64,000 bases of DNA from assembly GCF_004001045.1 (NCBI RefSeq), contig NZ_BIMK01000038.1, positions 1 to 64,000 of the forward strand, written 5' to 3'. The stretch is from Paenibacillus chibensis. GTDB lineage: Bacteria; Bacillota; Bacilli; Paenibacillales; Paenibacillaceae. The first letter of the stretch is position 1, and each line of letters begins with the position of its first letter. Made by a program: the position numbers and the translations under genes. Below, one piece after another: positions 34,208-43,167 of this stretch. Below the pieces are notes generated by a model. It worked only from the letters and a program-made list of their open reading frames with translations. It had not been told where the DNA came from and made no database searches.

Positions 34208-36017
34208 TCCACAGGCCGCCGCGTTGGCGGCACAACAGTCATCCGGCAAGAGCAAAGGAAAGTCTTTTGAAGCTTTTAATAATATATTGAAGTACGCCAA
34301 GCCGCATAAGCTTACGTTTGCCGGTATTTTTATCTGCGCGCTGCTTGGCATTTCAGCGGATTTGCTCCAGCCCTTTCTGGTCAAAATCGTCATCGACGAT
34401 CATCTGGCCAAAGGCAAAGCCGAGTTTGGCTTCATCGCCCTTATGGCGGGAATATATCTGGGAATCTCGCTCATCAGTTTTCTGTTTACATATCTGCAAA
34501 ATAACCTCCTTCAGTTTGCCGGACAGGGCATCGTGGCGAAGATTCGAAAAGATTTGTTTCATCATATCTCTAAACTTTCCATGTCTTACTTCGACAAGGT
34601 CCATCGCGGAAGCCTGGTTACGAACGTGTCCAGCGACACCGAGACGATCAGCCAATTTTTCACCCAGGTTCTCCTGAGCCTGATCCGCGACGGAATGACG
34701 CTTATCCTCATTATCTATTTCATGTTCCGTCTGGATACGACGCTGGCCTGGTATTCTCTGACCATTTTGCCCGTGATCGCGCTGGTGGCCTTCATGTTCC
34801 GGCGTTATTTGCGCCAGGCTTATCAAGTGACACGCAGCCGGCTGTCGCGGCTGATCGGCTTCATTGCGGAGAATCTCTCCGGCATGGGCCTCATCCAAGC
34901 CTTTCGCCAAGAAGAAGAACAAACCCGGCGCTTTAACGAGCATAATGAGAGCTATTGGGAAGGCAATATGCGCGAAGTACGGGCCAATGTTTTGTTTAAC
35001 CGCACCTTTGATATTTTGGGAAACCTGGCCCTCGTTTTGGTCGTGTGGCTTGGCGGCATGGCCGTCTTCCACAATGCGATGGAGGTTGGCGTCCTTTATG
35101 CTTTCACGAGCTATATCCGGCAATTTTTCCAGCCGATCAACCAAATCACGATGCAGTGGAACACGTTTCAATCGACGATGGTCTCCATGGACCGGATCTG
35201 GAAAATACTCAGCACCGAGCCGGAGGTCCAAGATCCGCAGCCTGATCGCCGCAAGATGCTGAAAGCGGACGATGCCCGCGGTAAAGTGGATTTCGATCAT
35301 ATTACATTCGGATATTCGCCGTCGAGTCCGGTGATCCCCGATCTTGATCTGCATCTGGATGCCGGAGAGATGGTTGGGATCGTAGGTACGACGGGGGCTG
35401 GAAAAAGCACGCTGATCAGCCTGCTGAACCGGTTTTACGATGTGAACGGCGGCAGCATCCGGATTGACGATATCGATATTCGCAATATTCCGCAGCAGCA
35501 GCTTCACCGTCTGGTCGGACTTATTCAGCAGGAGCCGTTCCTGTTCTCGGGCAGCGTGCTGGACAATGTCCGTCTTTTTCAAACCGACATTTCCCGGGAA
35601 AAGGTGACGGAGGCGTGCCGGCATGTCGGGGTGCATGATATGATCATGCGGATGCCGCAGGGGTATGACTCGCTGCTCTCGGAACGGGGCAGCGGGCTGT
35701 CCGCGGGTGAACGCCAGCTAATCTCCTTTGCACGGATCATGGTATTCGAGCCGAGGATTCTGATCCTTGACGAGGCGACGGCGCATCTGGATTCGCAGAC
35801 GGAGCAGCTCGTACAAAATGCCCTGCAAACCGTGTCCGAGGGACGCACGACGCTGATCATCGCGCATCGGTTGTCCACGGTAATGCACGCCGACCGCATT
35901 CTCGTCATGAAGGACGGAAGAGCGGTGGAGGAGGGGACGCATGATGAGCTGCTTGCCATGCACGGCTATTACGAGCAGCTGTACCATCATGCGCGGCAGG
36001 CGTCGGAGGAGGAATAG
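34200..36017 (+). CDS. yheH: ABC multidrug exporter half, BmrD/YheH-like (catalytic site)
   Basis: About 605 residues, partner of the preceding protein. Membrane domain (residues ~35-320) then ATPase with Walker A GTTGAGKS, Walker B ILILDEA with the catalytic Glu, and a degenerate signature LSAGE. The asymmetry is complementary to YheI: the Glu here meets LSGGQ of the partner. The start at 34200 overlaps the upstream stop and has AGGAGG nine bases away; earlier in-frame ATGs lie inside yheI. The pair resembles B. subtilis BmrCD. Confidence 0.88.
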   Translation: MPNPQAAALAAQQSSGKSKGKSFEAFNNILKYAKPHKLTFAGIFICALLGISADLLQPFLVKIVIDDHLAKGKAEFGFIALMAGIYLGISLISFLFTYLQNNLLQFAGQGIVAKIRKDLFHHISKLSMSYFDKVHRGSLVTNVSSDTETISQFFTQVLLSLIRDGMTLILIIYFMFRLDTTLAWYSLTILPVIALVAFMFRRYLRQAYQVTRSRLSRLIGFIAENLSGMGLIQAFRQEEEQTRRFNEHNESYWEGNMREVRANVLFNRTFDILGNLALVLVVWLGGMAVFHNAMEVGVLYAFTSYIRQFFQPINQITMQWNTFQSTMVSMDRIWKILSTEPEVQDPQPDRRKMLKADDARGKVDFDHITFGYSPSSPVIPDLDLHLDAGEMVGIVGTTGAGKSTLISLLNRFYDVNGGSIRIDDIDIRNIPQQQLHRLVGLIQQEPFLFSGSVLDNVRLFQTDISREKVTEACRHVGVHDMIMRMPQGYDSLLSERGSGLSAGERQLISFARIMVFEPRILILDEATAHLDSQTEQLVQNALQTVSEGRTTLIIAHRLSTVMHADRILVMKDGRAVEEGTHDELLAMHGYYEQLYHHARQASEEE

Positions 36018-36164
36018 GTTACGGGGATTCACAATGCTGAGTACGAAACATTCCTCTGATCGCTATTGCCCCCAAGTTTATTGAATGAATATTAACGTCC
36101 TCTCCGCTGCTACGAAGTGAATAAGATTCGGCCCCTCCGCATTGGGATGGGGAAAGGACAACAA

Positions 36165-36202
36165 CAGCAGCCACCACTTCATATGGTGGCTGCTGCTTTA
36201 TT
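36165..36202 (+). terminator. Terminator after the ABC exporter operon
   Basis: CAGCAGCCACCA, loop CTTCATA, TGGTGGCTGCTG, followed by CTTTATTT. Confidence 0.8.
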
Positions 36203-36287
36203 TCGTTGTGGTTCGCGATTCAAGTGGAGTGTGTTTTAGGAAAGGCAATACGGATTTAATGAGCTGGATGGAATGAGATTCGGGAGT

Positions 36288-37223
36288 TTAGCGGCTAACA
36301 AACTTGGACATCGTTCGCTTCTCCATTTCATCCCAATAGGGAGTCGCGATATTGATATGTTTTTTCAGCTTTTTGAACGAATCGAACAAAGCGGCAATTT
36401 CACTGAAAGAACCATCTATCAATTTCATAAACGGCAAATTGTGAACGATGATTAGACCCATGTATGTGATCCGTCTATGCTTACGAACAAGGTTAACCTG
36501 ACTGGCAGGAGTAATCGTGTAATTTAACTTCTCCAATAGTTGAAACCCCTCGTCCATAGCGGAAATGGCCTGGTTAAAGAGTTTCTTGTCCTTCGTTGCT
36601 TTCTTTAAATCGCCGTCGTAAAGATAACTAACCGAGTTCAAGGCAACGATCGTCACGATATGGCTTTTAAGCCATGCGTCGATATCCTCATGATAAGCTA
36701 ATGTATACTTCACTTTCTTAAATGCGCTCTCTAGGATAGGCTTTATGGTGATCTCTCCGTCTAAGCTGCCTAATATCATTTGCCCGCCTCCGCGGATGCA
36801 GATCATGCGTCCGCTCTCCTCTCGGATTCCAGCGCTAATCTGAAAGCCGAAGATGACGTTTTTCTTTGCCTTACTTTTTTCTTGAATTTCGTTCTGCATC
36901 CCAAGGGCATCCGCATTGTTCCCAACGAGAACGATGTTGGAAGACCGATTCTCGGCTAGTATAGATAGAACGGATGGGAAATCATTGTATTTCATAACGA
37001 CAAAAATGAGATCGTAGAGATCGTCGGCCGTAAGCTCTTGAATGACGTTTACTTCATCGACCGTGGTGCGACGCTGAAAATAATGTCGGATGACAAGCCC
37101 ATTCGTCTTGAGTTGCACAGCTCTCTTGCCTCTTGCCAGCACGGTAACCTCATTCCCTCCGCGCACCAATACATGAGCAAGATAACTGCCCAGAACGCCC
37201 GCCCCGTAGACCAATATCCTCAT
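36288..37223 (-). CDS. Ketopantoate reductase family (PanE/ApbA-like) oxidoreductase
   Basis: A 311-residue NADP-dependent reductase-like protein. The Rossmann start MRILVYGAGVLGSYLA is clear; the central part has the AALNSVSYLYDG-type helix segment seen as VALNSVSYLYDG and a conserved Lys in the helical C-terminal domain may be catalytic. Overall it matches the family, but the usual PanE motif residues are only partly kept, and a TetR gene is divergent, so an accessory role rather than pantothenate synthesis is likely. Start at 37223 after AAAGGGGATG; a longer frame to 37265 contains no better site. Confidence 0.72.
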   Translation of the reverse strand: MRILVYGAGVLGSYLAHVLVRGGNEVTVLARGKRAVQLKTNGLVIRHYFQRRTTVDEVNVIQELTADDLYDLIFVVMKYNDFPSVLSILAENRSSNIVLVGNNADALGMQNEIQEKSKAKKNVIFGFQISAGIREESGRMICIRGGGQMILGSLDGEITIKPILESAFKKVKYTLAYHEDIDAWLKSHIVTIVALNSVSYLYDGDLKKATKDKKLFNQAISAMDEGFQLLEKLNYTITPASQVNLVRKHRRITYMGLIIVHNLPFMKLIDGSFSEIAALFDSFKKLKKHINIATPYWDEMEKRTMSKFVSR

Positions 37224-37244
37224 CTTCACATCCCCTTTATTGAA

Positions 37245-37348
37245 CATCTGTTGATTTTTGACCATTCATTGAATAAAGTAAGGATAGCAGTCACTCAAAC
37301 CGGCAGCAATCGCTAGATTTACCGGTTTTGTTGGTTTTTCAACAGATG
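37245..37348. promoter_or_regulatory. Paired inverted elements between the reductase and TetR genes
   Basis: CATCTGTTGA (37245-37254) and TCAACAGATG (37339-37348) are exact inverted copies, each 22-34 bp upstream of one of the two divergent genes and each followed by AATAAAGG before the start. Between them lies a second inverted pair, AAACCGG (37297-37303) and CCGGTTT (37322-37328). Likely binding sites for the TetR regulator that place both genes under the same control. Confidence 0.55.
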
Positions 37349-37381
37349 AATATGAATTGTTTAATAAAGGTGGACTCTTTC

Positions 37382-37948
37382 GTGGACAGAAGAATCAAAA
37401 AAAATCAAGCCGCCATAATGAATGCCTTAATGCAATTGATAGCGGAGAAAGAATTCGAGAAAATAACGATCAACGATATCGCAGAACGTGCCGACGTCAA
37501 TCGAGGCACCGTGTATTCGCATTACTCGGACAAATACGATCTATTGGATAAGTGCATAGAAGCCCAACTGACTCATTTGATGGAAAGCTGTTACTCCCCG
37601 GATGCAACCGGAACTTTTCCGACGAAGACTCTCTTGCTCCATACGATTAAAGAAATCAAGCAAAACGCTCCATTATATAAGACCCTGTTGAGCATCAAAG
37701 ACGTTTCTTCCTTCAGGATTCATCTGAACAGCATGATCAATAAACAGATCATGGAACAGATGGACGAAACCAATGTAAGCATAGATGACCTGAGCAAATC
37801 GATATTTGCGCAATTCATGAGTTCGGCGATCGTCGGTGTGATCGAGTGGTGGTTCAACCAATCCATGCCATGTTCTACGGAAGAATTGACGGACAGGTTA
37901 TGGTCACTTCTGGAGATGAATCAGCTGATCCCATTGAAGACAAGTTAA
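37382..37948 (+). CDS. TetR/AcrR-family regulator
   Basis: A 188-residue regulator with the TetR helix-turn-helix in residues ~10-55 (KITINDIAERADVNRGTVYSHYSDKYDLLD) and a C-terminal domain like that of DhaS/TetR_C_33-type proteins (FMSSAIVGVIEWWFNQ). The GTG at 37382 follows AAAGGTGG with seven bases; upstream ATGs at 37328 and 37349 region have no ribosome site and would overlap the proposed operator. Divergent from a PanE-like reductase, its probable target. Confidence 0.83.
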   Translation: MDRRIKKNQAAIMNALMQLIAEKEFEKITINDIAERADVNRGTVYSHYSDKYDLLDKCIEAQLTHLMESCYSPDATGTFPTKTLLLHTIKEIKQNAPLYKTLLSIKDVSSFRIHLNSMINKQIMEQMDETNVSIDDLSKSIFAQFMSSAIVGVIEWWFNQSMPCSTEELTDRLWSLLEMNQLIPLKTS

Positions 37949-38024
37949 TCTGACTGCGAAGCGGTTGCTATCGAGGATTATGCTCCGACGAACCCTAATG
38001 GGTTCTCATCCCTCCGAGGAAATC

Positions 38025-38050
38025 AAAAAGCCACTCCGAAGAGTGGCTTT
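38025..38050 (-). terminator. Terminator of the tRNA-Arg gene
   Basis: Read on the - strand: AAAGCCACTC, loop TTCG, GAGTGGCTTTTT. It begins just after the tRNA 3' end. Confidence 0.85.
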
Positions 38051-38054
38051 GTTA

Positions 38055-38128
<74 letters not shown>

Positions 38129-38282
38129 ATGAAAAATTTCAAGCAAGAAATATCATAGCATATGGATAAAAATATTACAACAACAAATTAACACAATTAA
38201 ATAAAAGCATAAGCAGCGCCTGCAAAATCAACGGAAACTGATTCAATCGGCCGATTCTTCATTAATGAATTTCATATCCGAA

Positions 38283-38305
38283 ATCGAAATGTCAATCGAA
38301 ATGTC
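38283..38305. repeat. Short tandem repeat ATCGAAATGTC x2
   Basis: Two copies of ATCGAAATGTC with one base between them in the gap between the tRNA and the ysoA-like gene. Too short to assign a role. Confidence 0.5.
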
Positions 38306-38370
38306 GTTCGGTATGATGAAACGGTTTTATATATTATACGATAGAGCATGGTACATATGCAGGCTGTTTT

Positions 38371-38400
38371 TTTTCATGTGCGAAGAGGGTATGCTATAAT
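38371..38400 (+). promoter_or_regulatory. Extended -10 promoter of the ysoA-like gene
   Basis: A perfect TATAAT (38395-38400) preceded by TGC gives an extended -10 box; a weak -35 TTTTCA (38371-38376) lies 18 bases upstream. Transcription should start near 38407, which rules out translation starts before that point. Confidence 0.65.
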
Positions 38401-38440
38401 CAACAAATTGAGATACCCGGACAGAAAGGAGGAATCCCCT

Positions 38441-39379
38441 ATTAATGATTCCCATTCCCCAACGAAAGACAACATAGTCCTCTTTCCAAAGACACTCGAC
38501 TTTTATCAAATTCAGCTGACGGTCATGCTGGAAAATGAACGATACGGGGAAGCGATGGATCTGCTGCGTTTTTTGCTGCAATGCCAGGGACAGGATCAGC
38601 GGCATTATGATGAATGGCAGGCGCTTTTGGAATGGCTGGAAGCCGCGTTTCCGCAGTACAACCGCGACAATAACGGGGAGGCTGCGGACGGAGAGCCGTG
38701 GGAGGCTGATGAGGAAGAGCCGGACGAAGATGAGATGAAGCGCAAGAACGTACAGGCCAAGCTCGCTGAAGACCGCCTTTATGCAGATAAGCTGCTCCAG
38801 ACGGCCATGCAGGAGCCTCTCGGCGAGCAAAATTTGCTTGCGCTCGAGCAGCTGTCGTATTTGGAAGGCGCCGAGATCGACGAATCACTCGTCACGTGGC
38901 TTCAAAGCAAGCCGCTGCATCCGTTGCTGCAATTCCGGGTTCTGCAGGCACTGCGCAAGCGCGGCATGCAGGGGAACATCGAACTGATCCGCGGTCAGGA
39001 ACGGGCGCGTATCGATATTGAATCCGTGCCGCTGAGCCCGGATGAGTTTCCGCCGCAAATCGGGCTGATTACCGAGCGGGTAGCCGGGCAGACGGAGGTT
39101 CAGGAGCCGACGCTGTACTATTTTGCGCAGGAGCTTTGGACGCAGTTTATCATGGCCATTTACGGCACGGATGATTATTTCTCCATTGTGGATGAAAATG
39201 ACGAGACGATTGACATCTGGGCTGCGTCATTGCACCAGGTCGTTTCCGAAAGCCTTACAGGCAGCCGCAGCGATGAAGAGATCAGATATATGTACGGCGT
39301 GACGGACACCATGCGGTTTCGGTTCGAACAGGCTTACCGCACGATGAAGCAATTTGTTGCAGCAGGGACCAACGGTTAG
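38441..39379 (+). CDS. YsoA-like protein of unknown function
   Basis: A ~312-residue acidic, largely helical cytoplasmic protein (FYQIQLTVMLENERYGEAMD near the N-terminus resembles a tetratricopeptide-type helix pair; an Asp/Glu-rich stretch follows around residues 85-100). Its place just upstream of tig equals that of B. subtilis ysoA, a TPR protein. The frame is open from 38348, but the promoter lies inside that part. AAAGGAGG at 38425-38432 is followed eight bases later by an in-frame ATT at 38441 and no ATG/GTG/TTG at proper distance; the next in-frame ATG is at 38527. So an ATT start is my choice. Function is unknown. Confidence 0.72.
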   Translation: MNDSHSPTKDNIVLFPKTLDFYQIQLTVMLENERYGEAMDLLRFLLQCQGQDQRHYDEWQALLEWLEAAFPQYNRDNNGEAADGEPWEADEEEPDEDEMKRKNVQAKLAEDRLYADKLLQTAMQEPLGEQNLLALEQLSYLEGAEIDESLVTWLQSKPLHPLLQFRVLQALRKRGMQGNIELIRGQERARIDIESVPLSPDEFPPQIGLITERVAGQTEVQEPTLYYFAQELWTQFIMAIYGTDDYFSIVDENDETIDIWAASLHQVVSESLTGSRSDEEIRYMYGVTDTMRFRFEQAYRTMKQFVAAGTNG

Positions 39380-39422
39380 AAAAAGTAGGAGGCTCTGCCT
39401 TAGACTTGCCACAGGGTTGCCC

Positions 39423-39451
39423 TTGAAAAAGGGTTCAATCTTGTTTATACT
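39423..39451 (+). promoter_or_regulatory. Sigma-A promoter of tig
   Basis: TTGAAA (39423-39428) and TATACT (39446-39451) with a 17-base spacer, about 70 bases before the tig start. Confidence 0.75.
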
Positions 39452-39518
39452 ATAGTGGTTATTCTGTGCGTGTTAAACTCATGACCATGTGAAATATTTT
39501 TGGAGGGGAAGGCATAAA

Positions 39519-40841
39519 ATGAAAGCAACCTGGGAAAAAATAGAGAAGAACCTTGGCGTTCTTGAAGTAGAAGTAGAGGCGGATCGTGTTACTGATGCGC
39601 TTAACAAAGCCTTTAATAAAGTTGTGAAAAAAGCGAGTGTACCTGGATTCCGTAAAGGTAAAGTACCTCGGCCGATTTTCGAGTCTCGCTATGGAGTAGA
39701 GGCTTTATACCAAGACGCCATCGATATTTTGCTTCCAGAGGTATATACAGAAGCTGTTGACCAAACGGATATTTTTCCTGTAGACCGTCCTGAAGTTGAA
39801 ATCGATCAATTTGCAAAAGGACAAGCCTTCAAATTCAAAGCGAAAGTAACAGTTAAGCCAGAAGTTACTCTTGGCGAATACAAAGGCGTAGAAGTTCCTG
39901 CACAAAAAGTCGAAGTATCCGAAGAAGAAGTGAACGAAGAACTGAACCGCCTGCAAGAGCGTCATGCTGAACTGGCTGTCATCGACGAAGGCACAGCTCA
40001 AGACGGCGACATCGCTGTTATCGATTTTGACGGCTATGTGGACGGCGTTCCTTTCGAAGGCGGAAAAGCAGAGCGTTACTCGCTCGAGCTTGGAAGCGGC
40101 ACGTTCATTCCTGGTTTCGAAGAACAGGTTGTCGGCTTGGCAACAGGCGACTTCAAGGATGTTGAAGTGACATTCCCTGAAACGTATCATGCTGAAGAGC
40201 TGGCGAACAAGCAAGCCATCTTCAAAGTGAAGGTTCACGAAATCAAACGCAAACAGCTGCCTGAGCTGGATGACGAATTTGCCAAAGACGTAAGTGAATT
40301 TGAAACACTGGCCGAATACAAAGAAGATCTGAAAAAAGAACTTCTGGTTCGCAAGGAACAAGAAGCGAAAGGCAAAAAAGAAGCTGCTGTCGTAGACAAA
40401 GTTTCCGAGAATGCCGAAATCGAAATTCCTCAAGCGATGATCGACAGCGAAATTCAAAACATGATGCGTGATTTTGACAACCGTCTGCGCAGCCAAGGCA
40501 TGAACCTTGAAATGTTCCTGAGCTTCTCCGGACAAACGACTGCGGATCTGCAAGAGCAAATGAAGGATGACGCTGAAAAACGCGTTCGCAACAACCTGGT
40601 GCTCGAGCAAATCGCCAAAGAAGAGAACATCGAAGTAACCGAAGAAGACATCAACAAGGAACTCGAAACGATGGCAGAAGCCTACAAACGTTCCGCTGAC
40701 GAAATTCGCAACATTTTGGCAGCTAACGGATCGCTTGCAAGCCTCCGTGATGAAATTTCCCTTCGCAAAACGGTTGAACTCCTCGTTGACAACAGCAAGG
40801 AAGTTGAAGTTGCCGAAGAGGCTGCTGAAACTGCAGAGTAA
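39519..40841 (+). CDS. tig: Trigger factor (ribosome-bound chaperone)
   Basis: A 440-residue chaperone with peptidyl-prolyl isomerase activity that binds nascent chains at the ribosome exit tunnel. The ribosome-binding loop is VPGFRKGKVPR in the N-terminal domain; the FKBP-like isomerase domain spans about residues 160-245 (VIDFDGYVDGVPFEGG, FIPGFEEQVVG), followed by the helical C-terminal arms. The ATG at 39519 follows GGAGGGG. Own promoter upstream and terminator downstream, so it is monocistronic. Confidence 0.96.
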   Translation: MKATWEKIEKNLGVLEVEVEADRVTDALNKAFNKVVKKASVPGFRKGKVPRPIFESRYGVEALYQDAIDILLPEVYTEAVDQTDIFPVDRPEVEIDQFAKGQAFKFKAKVTVKPEVTLGEYKGVEVPAQKVEVSEEEVNEELNRLQERHAELAVIDEGTAQDGDIAVIDFDGYVDGVPFEGGKAERYSLELGSGTFIPGFEEQVVGLATGDFKDVEVTFPETYHAEELANKQAIFKVKVHEIKRKQLPELDDEFAKDVSEFETLAEYKEDLKKELLVRKEQEAKGKKEAAVVDKVSENAEIEIPQAMIDSEIQNMMRDFDNRLRSQGMNLEMFLSFSGQTTADLQEQMKDDAEKRVRNNLVLEQIAKEENIEVTEEDINKELETMAEAYKRSADEIRNILAANGSLASLRDEISLRKTVELLVDNSKEVEVAEEAAETAE

Positions 40842-40913
40842 TAACCGGAAGATTGTTGAATATTCCATTTGAGGCTTCGCATTGCAAAGCCGAACATAGG
40901 ATACTATAGAGAG

Positions 40914-40951
40914 ATAAGGCACGTATATTCCATTGCGTGCCTTATTTTTAA
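40914..40951 (+). terminator. Terminator after tig
   Basis: ATAAGGCACG and CGTGCCTTAT with a 12-base loop, followed by TTTTT. Confidence 0.88.
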
Positions 40952-41181
40952 CTGGGATTATCCATTTTATGCCTAAATAAAGTATAAAATGGATAAAACT
41001 TTCTTCCATACATAACCGATCTTGAAAAGTGTCGAGTTTCGATTAGGCTATATTTTACGGCCGGGTTCATACAATGTATTGCGGGGTATAAAGTGAAAAA
41101 ATGACATCATGCTTTGAACATGTTAGAATAATGCTGTAAGGCGGATGAAATGCATCTTTAAATGGAAAAGAGGTTGGACAC

Positions 41182-41772
41182 ATGAGTCTGATACCTATGG
41201 TTGTAGAGCAAACGAGCCGGGGCGAGAGATCTTACGATATCTACTCCAGATTATTGAAGGATCGCATTATTTTTCTCAGCAGCGCGATCGACGATGATGT
41301 CGCCAATCTCGTCATAGCACAGTTATTGTTCCTTGCTGCGGAAGATCCGGAGAAGGATATTCATTTATATATCAATTCTCCTGGTGGTTCTGTTACGGCA
41401 GGGATGGGTATATACGATACAATGCAGTACATCAAACCGGATGTATCCACGATTTGCGTCGGCATGGCCGCGAGCATGGGCTCGCTGCTGTTAACGGCGG
41501 GTGCGCCGGGGAAACGTTTTGCGCTCCCGAGCAGCGAAGTGATGATTCACCAGCCGCTGGGCGGAGTTCAGGGGCAGGCGGCAGACATCCAGATCCATGC
41601 GAGCTGGATCATTAAGACGAGAGAAAAGCTCAATCAAATATACGTGGAACGCACAGGTCAGCCCCTTGAAAAAATTGAACGCGATACCGATCGTGACTTT
41701 TTCATGAGCGCGGAAGAAGCCAAGGCTTACGGCCTTATCGACCAGGTTCTGACTTCACCGATTAAATCTTAA
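41182..41772 (+). CDS. clpP: ClpP protease subunit
   Basis: A 196-residue serine peptidase that forms the tetradecameric chamber degrading proteins delivered by ClpX or ClpC. Catalytic residues are visible: Ser98 in GMAASMGS, His123 in MIHQPLGG, and Asp near residue 172 in ERDTDRDFFMS. A good AAAGAGGTTGG site precedes the ATG. It lies 12 bases before clpX, an arrangement found in many bacteria but not in B. subtilis, where clpP is elsewhere. No CtsR-type repeat was seen upstream; the promoter in the 230 bases before it is not clear. Confidence 0.95.
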   Translation: MSLIPMVVEQTSRGERSYDIYSRLLKDRIIFLSSAIDDDVANLVIAQLLFLAAEDPEKDIHLYINSPGGSVTAGMGIYDTMQYIKPDVSTICVGMAASMGSLLLTAGAPGKRFALPSSEVMIHQPLGGVQGQAADIQIHASWIIKTREKLNQIYVERTGQPLEKIERDTDRDFFMSAEEAKAYGLIDQVLTSPIKS

Positions 41773-41784
41773 AGGGGTGTTTAC

Positions 41785-43041
41785 ATGTTTAAATTTAACG
41801 ATGAAAAAGGGCAGCTGAAATGCTCTTTTTGCGGGAAATCCCAAGAGCAAGTCCGCAAGCTTGTCGCGGGTCCCGGAGTTTATATATGCGATGAATGCAT
41901 TGAGCTCTGCACGGAAATTGTAGAGGAAGAGCTCGGCCACGACGAAGAGCTGGATCTCAAAGACATTCCGAAACCGAAGGAAATCTGCGATATTCTCGAT
42001 CAGTATGTCATTGGTCAGGAACAAGCGAAGAAATCCCTGTCCGTTGCCGTATATAACCACTACAAACGGATTAACACAGGCAGTAAAATAGAAGACGTCG
42101 AGCTGCAAAAGAGTAACATTTTGCTGCTGGGTCCTACCGGTTCCGGTAAGACGCTTCTGGCTCAAACCATGGCTAAAATCCTGAACGTGCCGTTTGCGAT
42201 TGCGGATGCGACATCCCTGACGGAAGCCGGCTATGTCGGCGAAGACGTCGAGAACATTCTGCTGAAGCTGATCCAGGCAGCGGACTATGATGTGGAAAAA
42301 GCCGAACGCGGCATTATTTATATTGATGAAATTGATAAAGTGGCTCGCAAGTCCGAGAACCCGTCGATTACACGCGACGTATCCGGTGAAGGCGTGCAGC
42401 AAGCCCTGCTCAAAATTCTTGAAGGAACGGTTGCATCGGTTCCACCGCAAGGCGGCCGTAAGCATCCTCATCAGGAATTCATCCAAATCGATACGACGAA
42501 CATCCTGTTCATCTGCGGCGGCGCCTTTGATGGTCTCGAGCAGATGATCAAACGCCGGATCGGTAAAAAAGTGATTGGATTTAACGCGATGGGCGAAAAC
42601 CAGAAGGACCTGAAACCGGGCGAATACCTCGGCTTGGTGCTTCCGGAAGACCTGCTGAAATTCGGTCTGATTCCGGAATTCGTAGGACGTCTTCCCGTCA
42701 TCTCCACGCTGGAGCCGCTTGATGAGAAGACGCTCGTACGCATTCTTTCCGAGCCGAAGAACGCCCTGACGAAGCAGTATCAGAAGCTGCTTGAAATGGA
42801 TAACGTTGCGCTCAAATTCGAGCCGGAAGCTCTGGAAGCCATTGCGAGAGAAGCGATTAAGCGCAATACCGGCGCCCGCGGCCTTCGGGCGATCATCGAG
42901 GGCATCATGCTGGACGTGATGTATGAGGTTCCTTCCCGCGATGATATCAAGGACTGCGTCATTACGGAGCAGGTCGTGAAGGAAAAAATCGTGCCGGAAT
43001 TAATCAGCAAGAAAGAAAATAAACAGGAAGAAAGCGCCTAA
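41785..43041 (+). CDS. clpX: ClpX ATPase, unfoldase of the ClpXP protease
   Basis: A 418-residue AAA+ unfoldase. The N-terminal zinc domain has CSFCGKSQ and CDEC pairs; Walker A is GPTGSGKT, Walker B IIYIDEIDK, sensor region GGAFDGLE, and the IGF loop (KKVIGFNAMGENQ) that contacts ClpP is present. It follows clpP with 12 bases between, with AAGGGGTG as ribosome site. Together they degrade tagged and regulatory proteins. Confidence 0.97.
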   Translation: MFKFNDEKGQLKCSFCGKSQEQVRKLVAGPGVYICDECIELCTEIVEEELGHDEELDLKDIPKPKEICDILDQYVIGQEQAKKSLSVAVYNHYKRINTGSKIEDVELQKSNILLLGPTGSGKTLLAQTMAKILNVPFAIADATSLTEAGYVGEDVENILLKLIQAADYDVEKAERGIIYIDEIDKVARKSENPSITRDVSGEGVQQALLKILEGTVASVPPQGGRKHPHQEFIQIDTTNILFICGGAFDGLEQMIKRRIGKKVIGFNAMGENQKDLKPGEYLGLVLPEDLLKFGLIPEFVGRLPVISTLEPLDEKTLVRILSEPKNALTKQYQKLLEMDNVALKFEPEALEAIAREAIKRNTGARGLRAIIEGIMLDVMYEVPSRDDIKDCVITEQVVKEKIVPELISKKENKQEESA

Positions 43042-43167
43042 GCCTTTTTGGAAACGAAGGGCCGCTTTCGGAAATTCATTGCCGTCTCTCCACTTCCTTC
43101 CCGCTGGCCGCTAGGCTTTTCAGCGGGGTAGGGGTGGAGTCTTGGCGTTATGGGAGAGAACAAGATC

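Noticed and set aside
40952..41181. CtsR or CIRCE heat-shock element before clpP
   Set aside because: Neither the CtsR heptad repeat (GGTCAAA-type) nor a CIRCE inverted repeat was found in this gap.
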